Positions 8,813-17,770 of a stretch of 64,000 bases of DNA are shown in pieces. Source of the DNA: CAZIKB01 sp964539665. Lineage in GTDB: Bacteria; Zhuqueibacterota; Zhuqueibacteria; Oceanimicrobiales; Oceanimicrobiaceae. Below the pieces are notes generated by a model, which was not told the origin of the DNA, made no database searches, and worked only from the letters and a program-made list of their open reading frames with translations. The stretch lies in NCBI GenBank assembly GCA_964539665.1, contig CAZIKB010000004.1, forward strand, positions 62,001-126,000. The letters run 5' to 3'. Positions within the stretch are counted from its first letter, which is position 1. Each line of letters begins with the position of its first letter. The translations under genes were made by a program, and so were the position numbers.

Positions 8813-9214
8813 ATGAATAATATGAAACTAAAAATCCTTCTCGGCAAACCTGGTCTTGATGGGCATGATGTGGGCGTGAAAGTGTTAGGTCATGCGCTGG
8901 TCGACGCCGGATTCGACGTGGTTTATACCGGTTTGCGAAAAGCCGTTGCAGAAATCGTTCAAATGGCGGTTGAGCGAAAAGTGGATGTGATTGGGCTTTC
9001 TATTTTGTCTGGCACACATCTTGTGCTATGCGAGCAGATGGCCAAAGAAATGAATAAAGCAAGTTTGTCAATTCCCTGGATTGTAGGAGGGAATATTCCT
9101 GATAATGACATCAAAGCCATAAAAGAATTGGGAGCTGCAGCAGCTTTCCCAACTGGGACGACTATTGAACAAGTTGTCGGTTATTTTAACAAAATGGTTG
9201 AAAAGAGTGAATAG
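8813..9214 (+). CDS. Methylmalonyl-CoA mutase, small (cobalamin-binding) subunit
   Basis: This 133-residue B12-binding domain is encoded apart from its catalytic subunit. The base-off/His-on cobalamin motif is clear near the N terminus (LGKPGLDGHDVGVKVL, the DxHxxG signature), followed by the expected SxL (LSILSGTH) and GG (WIVGGNIP) elements of the Rossmann fold. ATG at 8813 is the first start; an internal ATG at 8822 is equally possible. The large subunit follows at 9389, with a 174-bp gap that contains a hairpin repeat. The two-subunit architecture matches archaeal and many FCB-type mutases; substrate specificity lies in the large subunit. Confidence 0.95.
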   Translation: MNNMKLKILLGKPGLDGHDVGVKVLGHALVDAGFDVVYTGLRKAVAEIVQMAVERKVDVIGLSILSGTHLVLCEQMAKEMNKASLSIPWIVGGNIPDNDIKAIKELGAAAAFPTGTTIEQVVGYFNKMVEKSE

Positions 9215-9278
9215 GAAAATTGATAGAGTCTGTTTAATTTTTAACTTCAAGTTTAAGCATTGACAGCCATCCTGATAT

Positions 9279-9301
9279 TTCCCGCGATCTTTTAGCGGGA
9301 A
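9279..9301. repeat. Small hairpin of a dispersed TTCCCGC repeat
   Basis: TTCCCGC (9279-9285) and GCGGGAA (9295-9301) form a 7-bp stem with a 9-nt loop, flanked by CATCCTGATA and TGACATTG. Read on the minus strand it gives GTCATTCCCGC, a motif style common in dispersed intergenic repeats. It splits the two mutase genes and may also act as a weak RNA hairpin between them. Confidence 0.45.
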
Positions 9302-9388
9302 TGACATTGTGGGGCAGTCTCAATAGTAGTAACAAAAATGAATTTTCACATAACATAAAATAATAATTTAGAATTCTAAAAAACTAAT

Positions 9389-10999
9389 ATGAACGAAAAT
9401 ACTGTAGATTCTGGAAAAAATGTCATTCTTGAGTCAGGCCTTGAGGTACAGTCTCAATACACTCAGGATGATATCGAACGCACTGGTTCCTCAGCGGAAA
9501 TCGGCAAACCTGGCGAATTTCCGTTTACCAGGGGAATTCATCCTTTGATGTACTGTAAACGTCCTTTTACAATCCGCCAATATGCCGGTTTTGGTACTCC
9601 TGCCGAAACCCATGAACGCTTTTTATATTTGATTAACAATGGCCAGACCGGCCTGAATGTGGCGTTTGATTTGCCCACTCAGACCGGCCTTGATTCGGAT
9701 AATCCAAATGCAGCCGGTGAAGTAGGTCGCGTTGGTATGTCTGTTGATACCCTGGCTGATTTCGAGGAAGTCTTCAAAGGAATTGACCTGGACAAAATAA
9801 CGGTATCATTAACAATTAATGGCTCAGCTATAATTTTGGTAGCCATGTATCTTGCGATGGCAAAGAAATTCGGCTATGACATTAAGAATTTACGTGGAAC
9901 CGCCCAAAATGATATTCTGAAAGAATTCATCGGGCGTGGGACCTGGATATTTCCGGTAGATGCATCGGTTAAATTAGTTGTGGATATTATCGAATATTGT
10001 GCGAATGAAGTGCCTAAATACAGCCCTGTAAGCGTGTGTGGTTATCACATCCGTGAGTCAGGTGCAAATCCGGTCCAGGAAATGGCCTATGCATTTTGCA
10101 TCGCCAAAGCCTACACTGACGAAACTCTAAAACGCGGTTTAGACATTGACGAGTTTGCTGCACGTCTCTCATTCAATTTTGATATTCATGGTAACTTCTT
10201 TGAACAAATTGCCAAATTCAGGGGTGCCCGTCGGCACTGGGCGAAAATCATAAAAGAACAGTACAACGCAAAAGATGACAAGTCTTGCTGGATGAGAATG
10301 ATTGCCGGCGGTGGCGGAGGAGGTTTAACGAAACAGCAGCCTGAAAACAATATTATTCGAAGCGCTTATTATGCCCTGATTAGCGCTCTTTCCGGTACTC
10401 AGACAATGGCTCTTTGCTCCTACGACGAAGCTTACACCATCCCAACCGAAAAAGCGGCTGAAATTTCACTTCGAACCATGCAGATACTTATTCATGAAAT
10501 GGGAATTTGCGATACGGTAGATCCATTGGGAGGCTCATATTATGTTGAAACTTTGTCAAATCAAATGGAAGAAGCCATAAAGAAGCAGATGGAAATTGTG
10601 GATAGTCAGGGAGGAATTGTGCAAGCAATTGCATCAGGCGAAATTCAGAAAACTATCTCTCTACAGGCTTATGAAAGAGAAAAAGCAATTCAGGAAGGAC
10701 GGCTGCCTAAAGTAGGTGTCAATTGCTTCGTAAAAGAAGAGGAAACAAGAGCAGTGGAATTCCATCCATATAATGAAGAGAACTCACTCAAACAGATTGC
10801 TAATCTAAATAAAATCAAAAATAAACGTAATTTTCAGGAAATCATCAGATGCCTGGAGAAAATTAAATTAGATGCCAGGGAGAATTTAAATTTAATGCCT
10901 GCAGTAATTGCGGCAGTAAAAGCGTATGCCACTGTCGGAGAAATTACCAAAGCATTGAAGGATGTTTATGGAGAATATCAGGAACCTATTTACTTCTAA
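9389..10999 (+). CDS. Methylmalonyl-CoA mutase, large (catalytic) subunit
   Basis: This 536-residue TIM-barrel subunit carries out the radical carbon-skeleton rearrangement between (R)-methylmalonyl-CoA and succinyl-CoA. It has EFPFTRGIHP, the substrate segment PFTIRQYAGF, AFDLPTQTGLDSDNP, KEFIGRGTWIFP, GYHIRESGA and the FDIHGNFFEQIAKFRGARRHWAKI helix. Tyr65 (RQYAGF) and Arg183 (GRGTW) align with the Tyr89 and Arg207 of the P. shermanii enzyme that hold the substrate carboxylate; isobutyryl-CoA mutases have Phe and Gln there. This supports true methylmalonyl-CoA specificity. No B12 domain is fused, so it depends on the 8813 gene product. No epimerase or MeaB chaperone is visible here. Confidence 0.94.
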   Translation: MNENTVDSGKNVILESGLEVQSQYTQDDIERTGSSAEIGKPGEFPFTRGIHPLMYCKRPFTIRQYAGFGTPAETHERFLYLINNGQTGLNVAFDLPTQTGLDSDNPNAAGEVGRVGMSVDTLADFEEVFKGIDLDKITVSLTINGSAIILVAMYLAMAKKFGYDIKNLRGTAQNDILKEFIGRGTWIFPVDASVKLVVDIIEYCANEVPKYSPVSVCGYHIRESGANPVQEMAYAFCIAKAYTDETLKRGLDIDEFAARLSFNFDIHGNFFEQIAKFRGARRHWAKIIKEQYNAKDDKSCWMRMIAGGGGGGLTKQQPENNIIRSAYYALISALSGTQTMALCSYDEAYTIPTEKAAEISLRTMQILIHEMGICDTVDPLGGSYYVETLSNQMEEAIKKQMEIVDSQGGIVQAIASGEIQKTISLQAYEREKAIQEGRLPKVGVNCFVKEEETRAVEFHPYNEENSLKQIANLNKIKNKRNFQEIIRCLEKIKLDARENLNLMPAVIAAVKAYATVGEITKALKDVYGEYQEPIYF

Positions 11000-11065
11000 A
11001 AATGAGATATGAATTCGCTAATTTCATATTTCAAAATCAAGAAATATATGAAAGGATAACTATAC

Positions 11066-13021
11066 ATGACAAACCCAGGAAGAGAAAAATACCCGCACTT
11101 GTTCGAACCGACAAAACTTGGCTGTTTCACCGTACCCAATCGAATCAAATACGCCGCTTGCTCTGTATCAAATTTCAACAATCATGATGGCACGATGACC
11201 GAGCGCGAGTTTGCCCGGATGCAGGTAATTGCTGCAACCGGCGCTGGGATGATCACCAACCAGGGCGCGTATCCCGATGCCAAAGGTGAAGGCAAGGCGT
11301 ATTACCGGCAGTTAGCAATTTATGATGACAAGTTTATTCCACAGTATAAACGAATTGCTGATTTGATACATGAAAACGACGCGATAGCGATTCAACAGAT
11401 TTTGCACGCAGGTCGTTATGGCGGAATTAATCTGGACTATTGTGTACAGAGCTCTGATGTTCCACAGACTTTAAAGCACTTTCGTCCGCCTCGGATGATG
11501 AGTCAGGAACACATAATAAAATGTATCGAAGACCATGTTCAGGCCACACGAAGATCTGTTGAAGCAGGCTTTGATGGAGTAGAGGTTACAAGTTTTATGG
11601 GGTATCTGCTTTCGAACTTTCTTTCCAAATTTACTAATACGCGCACCGATGAATACGGTGGCTCAATTATAAACAGGGGTCGATTCATGTGCGAACTAAT
11701 CCAGGCAATGAAAAAGGAGCTTGGTTCCAAACCCATGATCATCCGCTTGAACGGCCTCGAACTAATGGATGAGTTTGGTGGCAGTTCACATGATGAGTGC
11801 ATGGAATTCATGAAAATGGCTGAGGATGCTGGAGTGGATTGTATCAGCATAGTTATTGGCTGGCATGAATCAAGAAAGGGCGCTCTGGCCCGGGATATCG
11901 CCACAGATGAATGGCTGTTCGTGTCTGAGCGTGCTAAAGAAACTGTTTCTATACCAGTAGCATTCGGACCCCGTTTTGGTGATCCCCTTATGGCAGAGAA
12001 AGCGCTGTCAGAGGGTAAACTTGATTTCTGGGAAGTCTGCAGGCCCATGCTCGCAGACCCGGAACTCATCCACAAGATTGAAGAAGACCGCATCGAAGAA
12101 ATAAAGCCCTGCATGGGTGGACTGGTTTGTCTTGCGCGTATGTTTCGAAATCTGCCTTATATTTGTTCTGTAAATCCACGCCTTGGACATGAGGTCGAAC
12201 CATCTTTCGATCTTACACCCGCTACTACCAAAAAGAAGGTTATGGTGATTGGAGGAGGTCCCGCCGGACTTGAGTGCGCAATTACTGCCGCAAGACGCGG
12301 ACACGATGTAACAATATACGAAAAGCAAGACCATCTGGGTGGACAATTGATGTACGCCGCTAAAGAACCCACCGGAGGCAATAAATTTTATGACCTTGTT
12401 AAATACTATGGGGTAATGATTACAAAACTTGAAATCACGCTTGAGCTGAACACTGAAATGACCGCTCGAATGGCACATTCGTTGGAACCAGATGTTGCGG
12501 TGATAGCCTGCGGCGCTGAGCTTGCACCCGCTCTGTTCCCTATCACTGGAAATGTAAATATAGCAAATGCATACAATGTTATTGCCGATATGGTTGATCT
12601 GGGAAATGAGGTTTTAGTAATCAATGGAGAAAGACTCGGTTTAGTGACAGCAGAATATGCAGCATCAAAAGGGTGCAAGGTAACTGTAATAGATGAAGGA
12701 AAAAGCCTCGGTAAAGATATCGCCCCAACCTTCAAATGGCGTCACACTTCCTGGTTAAAAGAACTAAATATCAAAGCCTTTACAGGTGTAAAGATACTAA
12801 GCATTGAAAATAATATTGTAAAGATTTTGGACAAAGAAAAGAATGAAAAAGTATTTAAAGCAGACACATTAATTCTTGGCGGTCCTCGAAAATCCAGAAA
12901 TGATCTTGTTTCCGGAATGGATTACGCTGTTGACGAGCTCTATGTAGTCGGCGATGCGGTTTTGCCGCGTTCTTTATCAAATGCAATTCATGAAGGATAT
13001 AAAATCGGGGTCAGAATTTGA
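11066..13021 (+). CDS. NADH:flavin oxidoreductase / 2,4-dienoyl-CoA reductase-like (FadH/OYE family)
   Basis: This 651-residue two-part enzyme has an N-terminal old-yellow-enzyme FMN TIM barrel (about 1-345; LHAGRYGG, GFDGVEVTSFMGYLLSNFLSKFTNTRTDEYGG) and a C-terminal NAD(P)H/FAD module (KVMVIGGGPAGLECAITAARRGHDVTIYEK). Relatives reduce 2,4-dienoyl-CoA, 2-enoates or aromatic-CoA rings, or demethylate trimethylamine. The [4Fe-4S] ligand region between the domains normally reads CxxCx2-3Cx11-12C. Here it is Cys349-x-x-Gly352-x-x-Cys355-x11-Cys367, so the second ligand is missing. Position between the mutase and CoA transferase genes suggests a CoA-ester substrate. A weak AAAGGAT precedes the start. 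Confidence 0.88.
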   Translation: MTNPGREKYPHLFEPTKLGCFTVPNRIKYAACSVSNFNNHDGTMTEREFARMQVIAATGAGMITNQGAYPDAKGEGKAYYRQLAIYDDKFIPQYKRIADLIHENDAIAIQQILHAGRYGGINLDYCVQSSDVPQTLKHFRPPRMMSQEHIIKCIEDHVQATRRSVEAGFDGVEVTSFMGYLLSNFLSKFTNTRTDEYGGSIINRGRFMCELIQAMKKELGSKPMIIRLNGLELMDEFGGSSHDECMEFMKMAEDAGVDCISIVIGWHESRKGALARDIATDEWLFVSERAKETVSIPVAFGPRFGDPLMAEKALSEGKLDFWEVCRPMLADPELIHKIEEDRIEEIKPCMGGLVCLARMFRNLPYICSVNPRLGHEVEPSFDLTPATTKKKVMVIGGGPAGLECAITAARRGHDVTIYEKQDHLGGQLMYAAKEPTGGNKFYDLVKYYGVMITKLEITLELNTEMTARMAHSLEPDVAVIACGAELAPALFPITGNVNIANAYNVIADMVDLGNEVLVINGERLGLVTAEYAASKGCKVTVIDEGKSLGKDIAPTFKWRHTSWLKELNIKAFTGVKILSIENNIVKILDKEKNEKVFKADTLILGGPRKSRNDLVSGMDYAVDELYVVGDAVLPRSLSNAIHEGYKIGVRI

Positions 13022-13053
13022 TCCGCTAATCAGACAGATAGAAGACACAACAA

Positions 13054-14298
13054 ATGATAAAAAAAACAATTCTGTCACTTGAACAGGCTTTAACCCTGCC
13101 CTATGCGACACAACGATTTGTGCAATTAGGTTGTCGGGTAATTCGGATTGAAGCCACAGGTGGACCCAAAAATGTCAGGTGCGGCGATCCAAATCGCTAT
13201 ATTGGTGAAGACACTGGTATTAATGATTTACATTCCTATTATATTGCGCCAAATCTTGGTAAAGAAGCCATTACCCTGAATTTAAAAAAGCCAGATGGGC
13301 AGGAATTACTAAGAGCACTCATTAAAAATCTTGGAGTTGATATATTTCTGTGCAATACTTTACCTAAACGATATAAACAACTTGGAATTGATTATGAAGC
13401 TCTGAAAGCTGCAAATCCCGATTTAATCTGGTGCGGAATTTCAGCGCTGGGACCAGAACATCCTGACAGAGCCGGCTATGATCCAACCTTACAGGCGCTT
13501 TCAGGGTACATGTTTCTAACTGGTGAACCAGACCGGGAGCCAATGCTTTGTGGACTTCCTATTATTGACTTGAAAGCTGGAGATGAAGCTTTTACTCAGG
13601 TTTTACTGGCGCTTCTGGAACAACAAAGCCGAACAGTTGAAACCGGAAAAAATTCTGGTGGAAAAGAAATTTGTATCTCCATGGCACAATGCGCGGCATC
13701 CTGGCTTATAACAGCCCTGCCACAGTTGCAATTCACGCGGGACGCTTCAAAACTCTTTTCACGCAGCGGCAATGAACACAGGAGTTTTATCCCGTGCAAT
13801 TGCTATCCGACAAAGGATGGCTATGTATATTTAGCCATTGGCAGTGACATACAGTGGGAAAAACTGGTTCAGATTAAAGGTTTCGAACATCTTGCCAAAC
13901 CTGCACGGAAAAGCAATAAGGGACGTAAAGAGGATAAAGACAACATCTATGCCGACATTAGAAAAGGACTGCTGCAATACACCACGGCTGATTTTATAGA
14001 AATCTGTATTGCACAAAATTTATCTGTATCGCCTGTTAACTCTGTTGAAGATGTCGCAAATCTTGACTTCGTAAAACAGAATATGATCAAAACTCAACTA
14101 CCTTCTGCCCCAACTTATTCCGGGGAAAACAAAGTTGTTGAATTGTTTCCTGCGCCGGTTAACACAGATTTTTTGTCGAAAAACAACTATACGCTTAAAT
14201 GCGCACCAAGGCTTGGCGAACACAATGCGAAGATTCTTAGAGAGGCGGGATTTTCAGTTGCAGAAATTAATAAGTTTGAAAATGATGGAGTGATTTGA
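13054..14298 (+). CDS. CoA transferase family III (CaiB/BaiF)
   Basis: This 414-residue protein belongs to the formyl-CoA transferase/CaiB fold, which moves CoA between carboxylic acids through a mixed anhydride on an aspartate. Family blocks are PYATQRFVQLGCRVIRIE, NLGKEAITLNLKKPDGQELLRALI, the DIFLCNTLPKRYKQLGIDYEAL segment and NPDLIWCGISALG. The expected catalytic Asp is Asp172 in GLPIIDLKAGDEAF. Compared with relatives the N terminus lacks the usual GxxVLDLS start and begins with MIKKTILSLEQALTLPYA, which may be a divergent or slightly short end. The gene follows the flavin enzyme by 32 bp and probably activates the pathway's acid. Confidence 0.88.
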   Translation: MIKKTILSLEQALTLPYATQRFVQLGCRVIRIEATGGPKNVRCGDPNRYIGEDTGINDLHSYYIAPNLGKEAITLNLKKPDGQELLRALIKNLGVDIFLCNTLPKRYKQLGIDYEALKAANPDLIWCGISALGPEHPDRAGYDPTLQALSGYMFLTGEPDREPMLCGLPIIDLKAGDEAFTQVLLALLEQQSRTVETGKNSGGKEICISMAQCAASWLITALPQLQFTRDASKLFSRSGNEHRSFIPCNCYPTKDGYVYLAIGSDIQWEKLVQIKGFEHLAKPARKSNKGRKEDKDNIYADIRKGLLQYTTADFIEICIAQNLSVSPVNSVEDVANLDFVKQNMIKTQLPSAPTYSGENKVVELFPAPVNTDFLSKNNYTLKCAPRLGEHNAKILREAGFSVAEINKFENDGVI

Positions 14299-14380
14299 AA
14301 TAAATTGATTACAGCAAAATAGTATTCATTTATGTGTTTAAGAATGGATTCATTGTTAAATGGTTAAATTGCTTTCCAAA

Positions 14381-14412
14381 AAACAATGGAGCAATTAAAC
14401 ATTCCAACAATT
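14381..14412 (+). repeat. Intergenic motif copy 3
   Basis: AACAATGGAGCAATTAAACA followed by TTCCAACAATT lies in the 163-bp gap before the iorA-like gene. An inverted-looking partner (CATTGTTAAATGG) lies about 30 bp upstream, so this copy may form a dyad. Confidence 0.4.
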
Positions 14413-14461
14413 TTACAAAACACCTAAAAGAATCAAGAACGAAACAGTGTTTGTATAATAT

Positions 14462-16981
14462 ATGCCAAAATTTAAAGAAATAATAGATGCACCAGCGAAC
14501 AGCAAATTCATTTTACAAGGCAACACTGCTTTTGCTCTTGGTGTGATACATGCCGGTTATCATGCTGCCGATGGATATCCCGGGACTCCAAGTACTGAAG
14601 TCATAGATAAATCCCTGGCACATGTTCAGGATAGAATTCAAGTTGGCTGGTCAGTTAATGAAGCAGTTGCGGTTTCAGTCGCGTTAGGTCATGCATTAGC
14701 AGGCTGTGATACTCTGGTAACCATGAAAATACCCGGTGTTTTTCAAGCTGCCGACGCCATAACAACATCAGCTTTTTTTACTGGAAGCGCAGGGGCTCTG
14801 GTAATTTTTGCTGTTACGGATTATGTGCCATCCAGCACTCAGCATGTGATTGATCCAAGATACTTTTTTGCCTCGACAAGGCTTCCAGTTTTAGAGCCGC
14901 GAAATCATCAGGAACTGTATGAAATTCCTGCCATTGCTGCTGACATGAGCAGGCAATTCAATACACCAGTGATTGTTTTGACGTCCGGAATACTTGCACA
15001 TTCTGAAGCACTAATTGTAACCAAAGAGCACAGAGCAATTACTCAAAAAGAGATTCCTGACAATTTAAAAAATTGGATGCTGCTGCCAGTCATTGCCAGA
15101 GTAAATTACAACAAGACAACACAGGAAAGAATTCCAGCAATCAAAAAGTGGAGTGAAACATCAAATTTAGTAACTGCGACTTACGGTTCAGAAGACTGGG
15201 GGATAATTGTAAATGGCGAAAGCGAAATTATTGCCAGGGAAGCGCTGCAAATTGTAAATGTAAATCCTTCGATACTTTCGTTGGCCATAACAAATCCAAT
15301 GCCTGAAAAGAAGATAAGAAAATTTGCTGGGAAAATTAGAGGTAAGCTGTTTGTCATTGAGGACGGCGACAGATTTTTAGAAGAAAAGGTAAAATTATTA
15401 AACATTGAAGTTACAGGCAAAGATGAACTGAGCACAATAACGAACTGGTCTCCTGAAGAGGTTCTACAATTTTTATCCAATCATGTTGATATAAAATATA
15501 AATCAGAAACAAAGAAAATAAATATAAAGCCAATTTTAAGACCGCCGTCAATTTGTCCCGGCTGCCCTTACAAAGCTTTTGCACTGGTGGTTGACAAATT
15601 AAAACGACGCAAAAAAATATATGCATCATTTGGCGACATTGGATGCTCGACATTGTTGTACTTTTTCAATGCCCTTGACACGGTCTCCTGCATGGGCGCT
15701 TCTGATTCCATGCGACAGGGATTTGTAATGTCAAGACCTGAAATGGCGGACAAAGTTATTAGTGTTATCGGCGATTCAACCGAATGTCATTCAGGGATGG
15801 ATGCAACCAGAAATGCTATATTTAGAAATGTTCCCGGAGTAAAAGTGATATTGGATAACTACACAACAGCAATGACTGGTGGACAACCCGCGCCAAGTTC
15901 TCAGGTTAATTTAGAGGGCAGGCCTAATCTATTCAGTCTCAAAAGGGCAATAGAAGCTGAAGGTGGGAGAACCATGGTCGTCGATGCTTATGACCTGGAT
16001 GGAGTCGAGCGTGAGTTAAAAACAGCACTTGAACTGGCTAAACAGGGAGTCTTTTCAACATTAATTCTTGAAGGATCATGCAACCGTGAAGTGGATAGTA
16101 ACAATAAAATAAGACAGATAAAAATTGATTACGAAGAATGTAAGAATTGTAAGCTGTGTAATATCTGTCCTGGCATTGAACTGGATGATAGCAATGCGCC
16201 TCATTTTACAAGTTTATGCACAAACTGCGGTTCGAATAATCCAGTCTGTTTGCAATGTTGTCCATTTGATGCAATTGTAAAAATAGACGAAAAAAAAGTG
16301 ATAGATGACACACAGTTACAACTTCCAGAACTTGAACCTGTAAAGGAAATAGAAGTGAATACTAATAAGCTGCCAAAATCACTGAGAGTTGCGATAAGAG
16401 GAATTGGCGGTCAGGGTAATTTGTTTTTTGGAAAAGTATTGTCGGAGGTTGCCATGAGAACTCCTTATGCAGACACGCATATTGTAAAGGGAGATACGCA
16501 CGGTATGGCTCAGCTTGGCGGCTCAGTGATATCTACGTTTAGCTGTGGCAACGTCTATTCCCCGGTTCTGGCGCCAAATTCTGTTGACGTTTTAGTTACT
16601 ATGGAAGTAAGCGAAATATTACGGCCCGGATTTCTGGGATTGTTAAAGGGTGATGGTACAATAATTATAAACAGTTTCACAGCTTTACCGGTAAATGGGA
16701 AAAAAGAGGACTACCCAGATTTAGTAGATATTGAAAGCGCACTCGAAGAATTCAAAATAATTAAAATTGATGCGAATAAAATAGCCTATGAACTGGGCGA
16801 TAAAAATAGTTTGACGGCAAATGTTGTTGTAATTGGATTATTGTCAACCATAAAACCATTATGTTTTATACCGGAAGTAATATGGTTATCTGCTTTGATG
16901 GCGGTTTCATCGAATGATACCATACAATCAACAAATAGAGTGGCGTTTTTGGAAGGCAGGAACTTGCTGGTTGAACACTAA
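14462..16981 (+). CDS. Indolepyruvate:ferredoxin oxidoreductase, alpha-beta fusion (IorA-IorB)
   Basis: This 839-residue TPP-dependent 2-oxoacid:ferredoxin oxidoreductase decarboxylates aryl pyruvates to aryl-acetyl-CoA. The N-terminal pyrimidine-binding domain shows GNTAFALGVIHAG...GYPGTPSTEV. The TPP motif is GDSTECHSGMDATRNAIF...DNYTTAMTGGQ. CPGCPYKAF and a ferredoxin-like cluster region follow (CKNCKLCNICP, CTNCGSNNPVCLQCCP). After a linker near residue 640 comes the gamma/IorB domain (VAIRGIGGQGNLFFGKVL...KGDTHGMAQLGGSVIS). In most organisms IorA and IorB are separate genes, so this is a fusion. Next to a molybdenum hydroxylase and an aminotransferase, it suggests oxidation of an amino-acid-derived 2-oxoacid. 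Confidence 0.92.
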   Translation: MPKFKEIIDAPANSKFILQGNTAFALGVIHAGYHAADGYPGTPSTEVIDKSLAHVQDRIQVGWSVNEAVAVSVALGHALAGCDTLVTMKIPGVFQAADAITTSAFFTGSAGALVIFAVTDYVPSSTQHVIDPRYFFASTRLPVLEPRNHQELYEIPAIAADMSRQFNTPVIVLTSGILAHSEALIVTKEHRAITQKEIPDNLKNWMLLPVIARVNYNKTTQERIPAIKKWSETSNLVTATYGSEDWGIIVNGESEIIAREALQIVNVNPSILSLAITNPMPEKKIRKFAGKIRGKLFVIEDGDRFLEEKVKLLNIEVTGKDELSTITNWSPEEVLQFLSNHVDIKYKSETKKINIKPILRPPSICPGCPYKAFALVVDKLKRRKKIYASFGDIGCSTLLYFFNALDTVSCMGASDSMRQGFVMSRPEMADKVISVIGDSTECHSGMDATRNAIFRNVPGVKVILDNYTTAMTGGQPAPSSQVNLEGRPNLFSLKRAIEAEGGRTMVVDAYDLDGVERELKTALELAKQGVFSTLILEGSCNREVDSNNKIRQIKIDYEECKNCKLCNICPGIELDDSNAPHFTSLCTNCGSNNPVCLQCCPFDAIVKIDEKKVIDDTQLQLPELEPVKEIEVNTNKLPKSLRVAIRGIGGQGNLFFGKVLSEVAMRTPYADTHIVKGDTHGMAQLGGSVISTFSCGNVYSPVLAPNSVDVLVTMEVSEILRPGFLGLLKGDGTIIINSFTALPVNGKKEDYPDLVDIESALEEFKIIKIDANKIAYELGDKNSLTANVVVIGLLSTIKPLCFIPEVIWLSALMAVSSNDTIQSTNRVAFLEGRNLLVEH

Positions 16982-17036
16982 TAAGGTATCATTGTTCTAT
17001 AGCTTCATGATTGCATTGCTACAATGTTGCCAAAGA

Positions 17037-17054
17037 GCAATGGGACAATAGAAC
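17037..17054 (+). repeat. Intergenic motif copy 4
   Basis: AGCAATGGGACAATAGAAC is very close to copy 1. An inverted partner, CATTGTTCTAT, starts about 50 bp upstream (16990), so the copy plus partner could form a hairpin in the gap between the IOR and the 2Fe-2S subunit. Confidence 0.5.
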
Positions 17055-17085
17055 AGAGGAATTAATAAACCTACTATTTTGAAAT

Positions 17086-17577
17086 ATGCCTGAATCCATA
17101 AATATTGAATTCACCATCAACGGTACACAAGTCAGAAAAGAAATCCGCCCATCATTATTATTAATTGACCTGATACGGGCTGAACTTTCGTTAAAGGGAA
17201 CTAAGCCCGGCTGCCTTGAAGGAGAATGCGGGGCCTGCACTGTTTTGATTGATGGTTGTGCGGTTAATTCGTGTTTATATCTCGCCATTAACATTCATGG
17301 TAAAGAAGTAACAACCGTGGAAGGATTGTCAAATCATAACGGTGAAACATCATATGATCCTGTTCAGGAAGCAATTATTAAACACGGTGCGGTTCAATGC
17401 GGGTTTTGTACCCCGGGAATGGTAATGTCAATCAAATCTTTTCAGAAACAATGCGAAAAAAATCAGGTAATCCCGGACAGGGAAGAGATTAAAAAAAGTC
17501 TTGAGGGTAATTTATGCCGATGCACCGGTTATACCAAGATTATCGATGCGGTTGAGTCGTTATTTGTAAAAAAATAA
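17086..17577 (+). CDS. Molybdenum hydroxylase, [2Fe-2S] subunit (CoxS/XdhC-type)
   Basis: This 163-residue iron-sulfur subunit of a xanthine-dehydrogenase-family enzyme has an N-terminal plant-type ferredoxin domain with GCLEGECGACTVLIDG (cluster II ligands, fourth Cys in NSC) and a C-terminal four-helix domain with CGFCTPGMVM...GNLCRCTGY (cluster I). It passes electrons from the molybdenum site to the FAD subunit. The Mo subunit (17771) and FAD subunit (20132) follow in the order small-large-medium. It has the normal length and is cytoplasmic, with no Tat signal. Confidence 0.95.
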   Translation: MPESINIEFTINGTQVRKEIRPSLLLIDLIRAELSLKGTKPGCLEGECGACTVLIDGCAVNSCLYLAINIHGKEVTTVEGLSNHNGETSYDPVQEAIIKHGAVQCGFCTPGMVMSIKSFQKQCEKNQVIPDREEIKKSLEGNLCRCTGYTKIIDAVESLFVKK

Positions 17578-17588
17578 ACAGTATTAAT

Positions 17589-17719
17589 TTGACAGGACAG
17601 ACAGGATTCTCAAGATTGACAGGAGAAATTATAATTAATCTAATATCAAGTTTATCATATTATTTTCATGTTAATTAATAGAATTCCGTAAAGCTTGGAA
17701 ATCCAGTTATCCTGTCATA
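17589..17719. repeat. MITE-like inverted repeat (GACAGGA...TCCTGTC)
   Basis: The left arm TTGACAGGACAGACAGGATT (17589-17608) and the right arm AATCCAGTTATCCTGTCATA (17699-17718) are imperfect inverted copies around an AT-rich centre. It has no coding capacity. It sits between the 2Fe-2S and Mo subunits of one enzyme and makes this gap (193 bp) unusually long. Best read as a short non-autonomous repeat element. Confidence 0.5.
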
Positions 17720-17770
17720 AAAATATCGACTGAGAATTTAAATCATATTATCAATTATAATATTGAAAAA

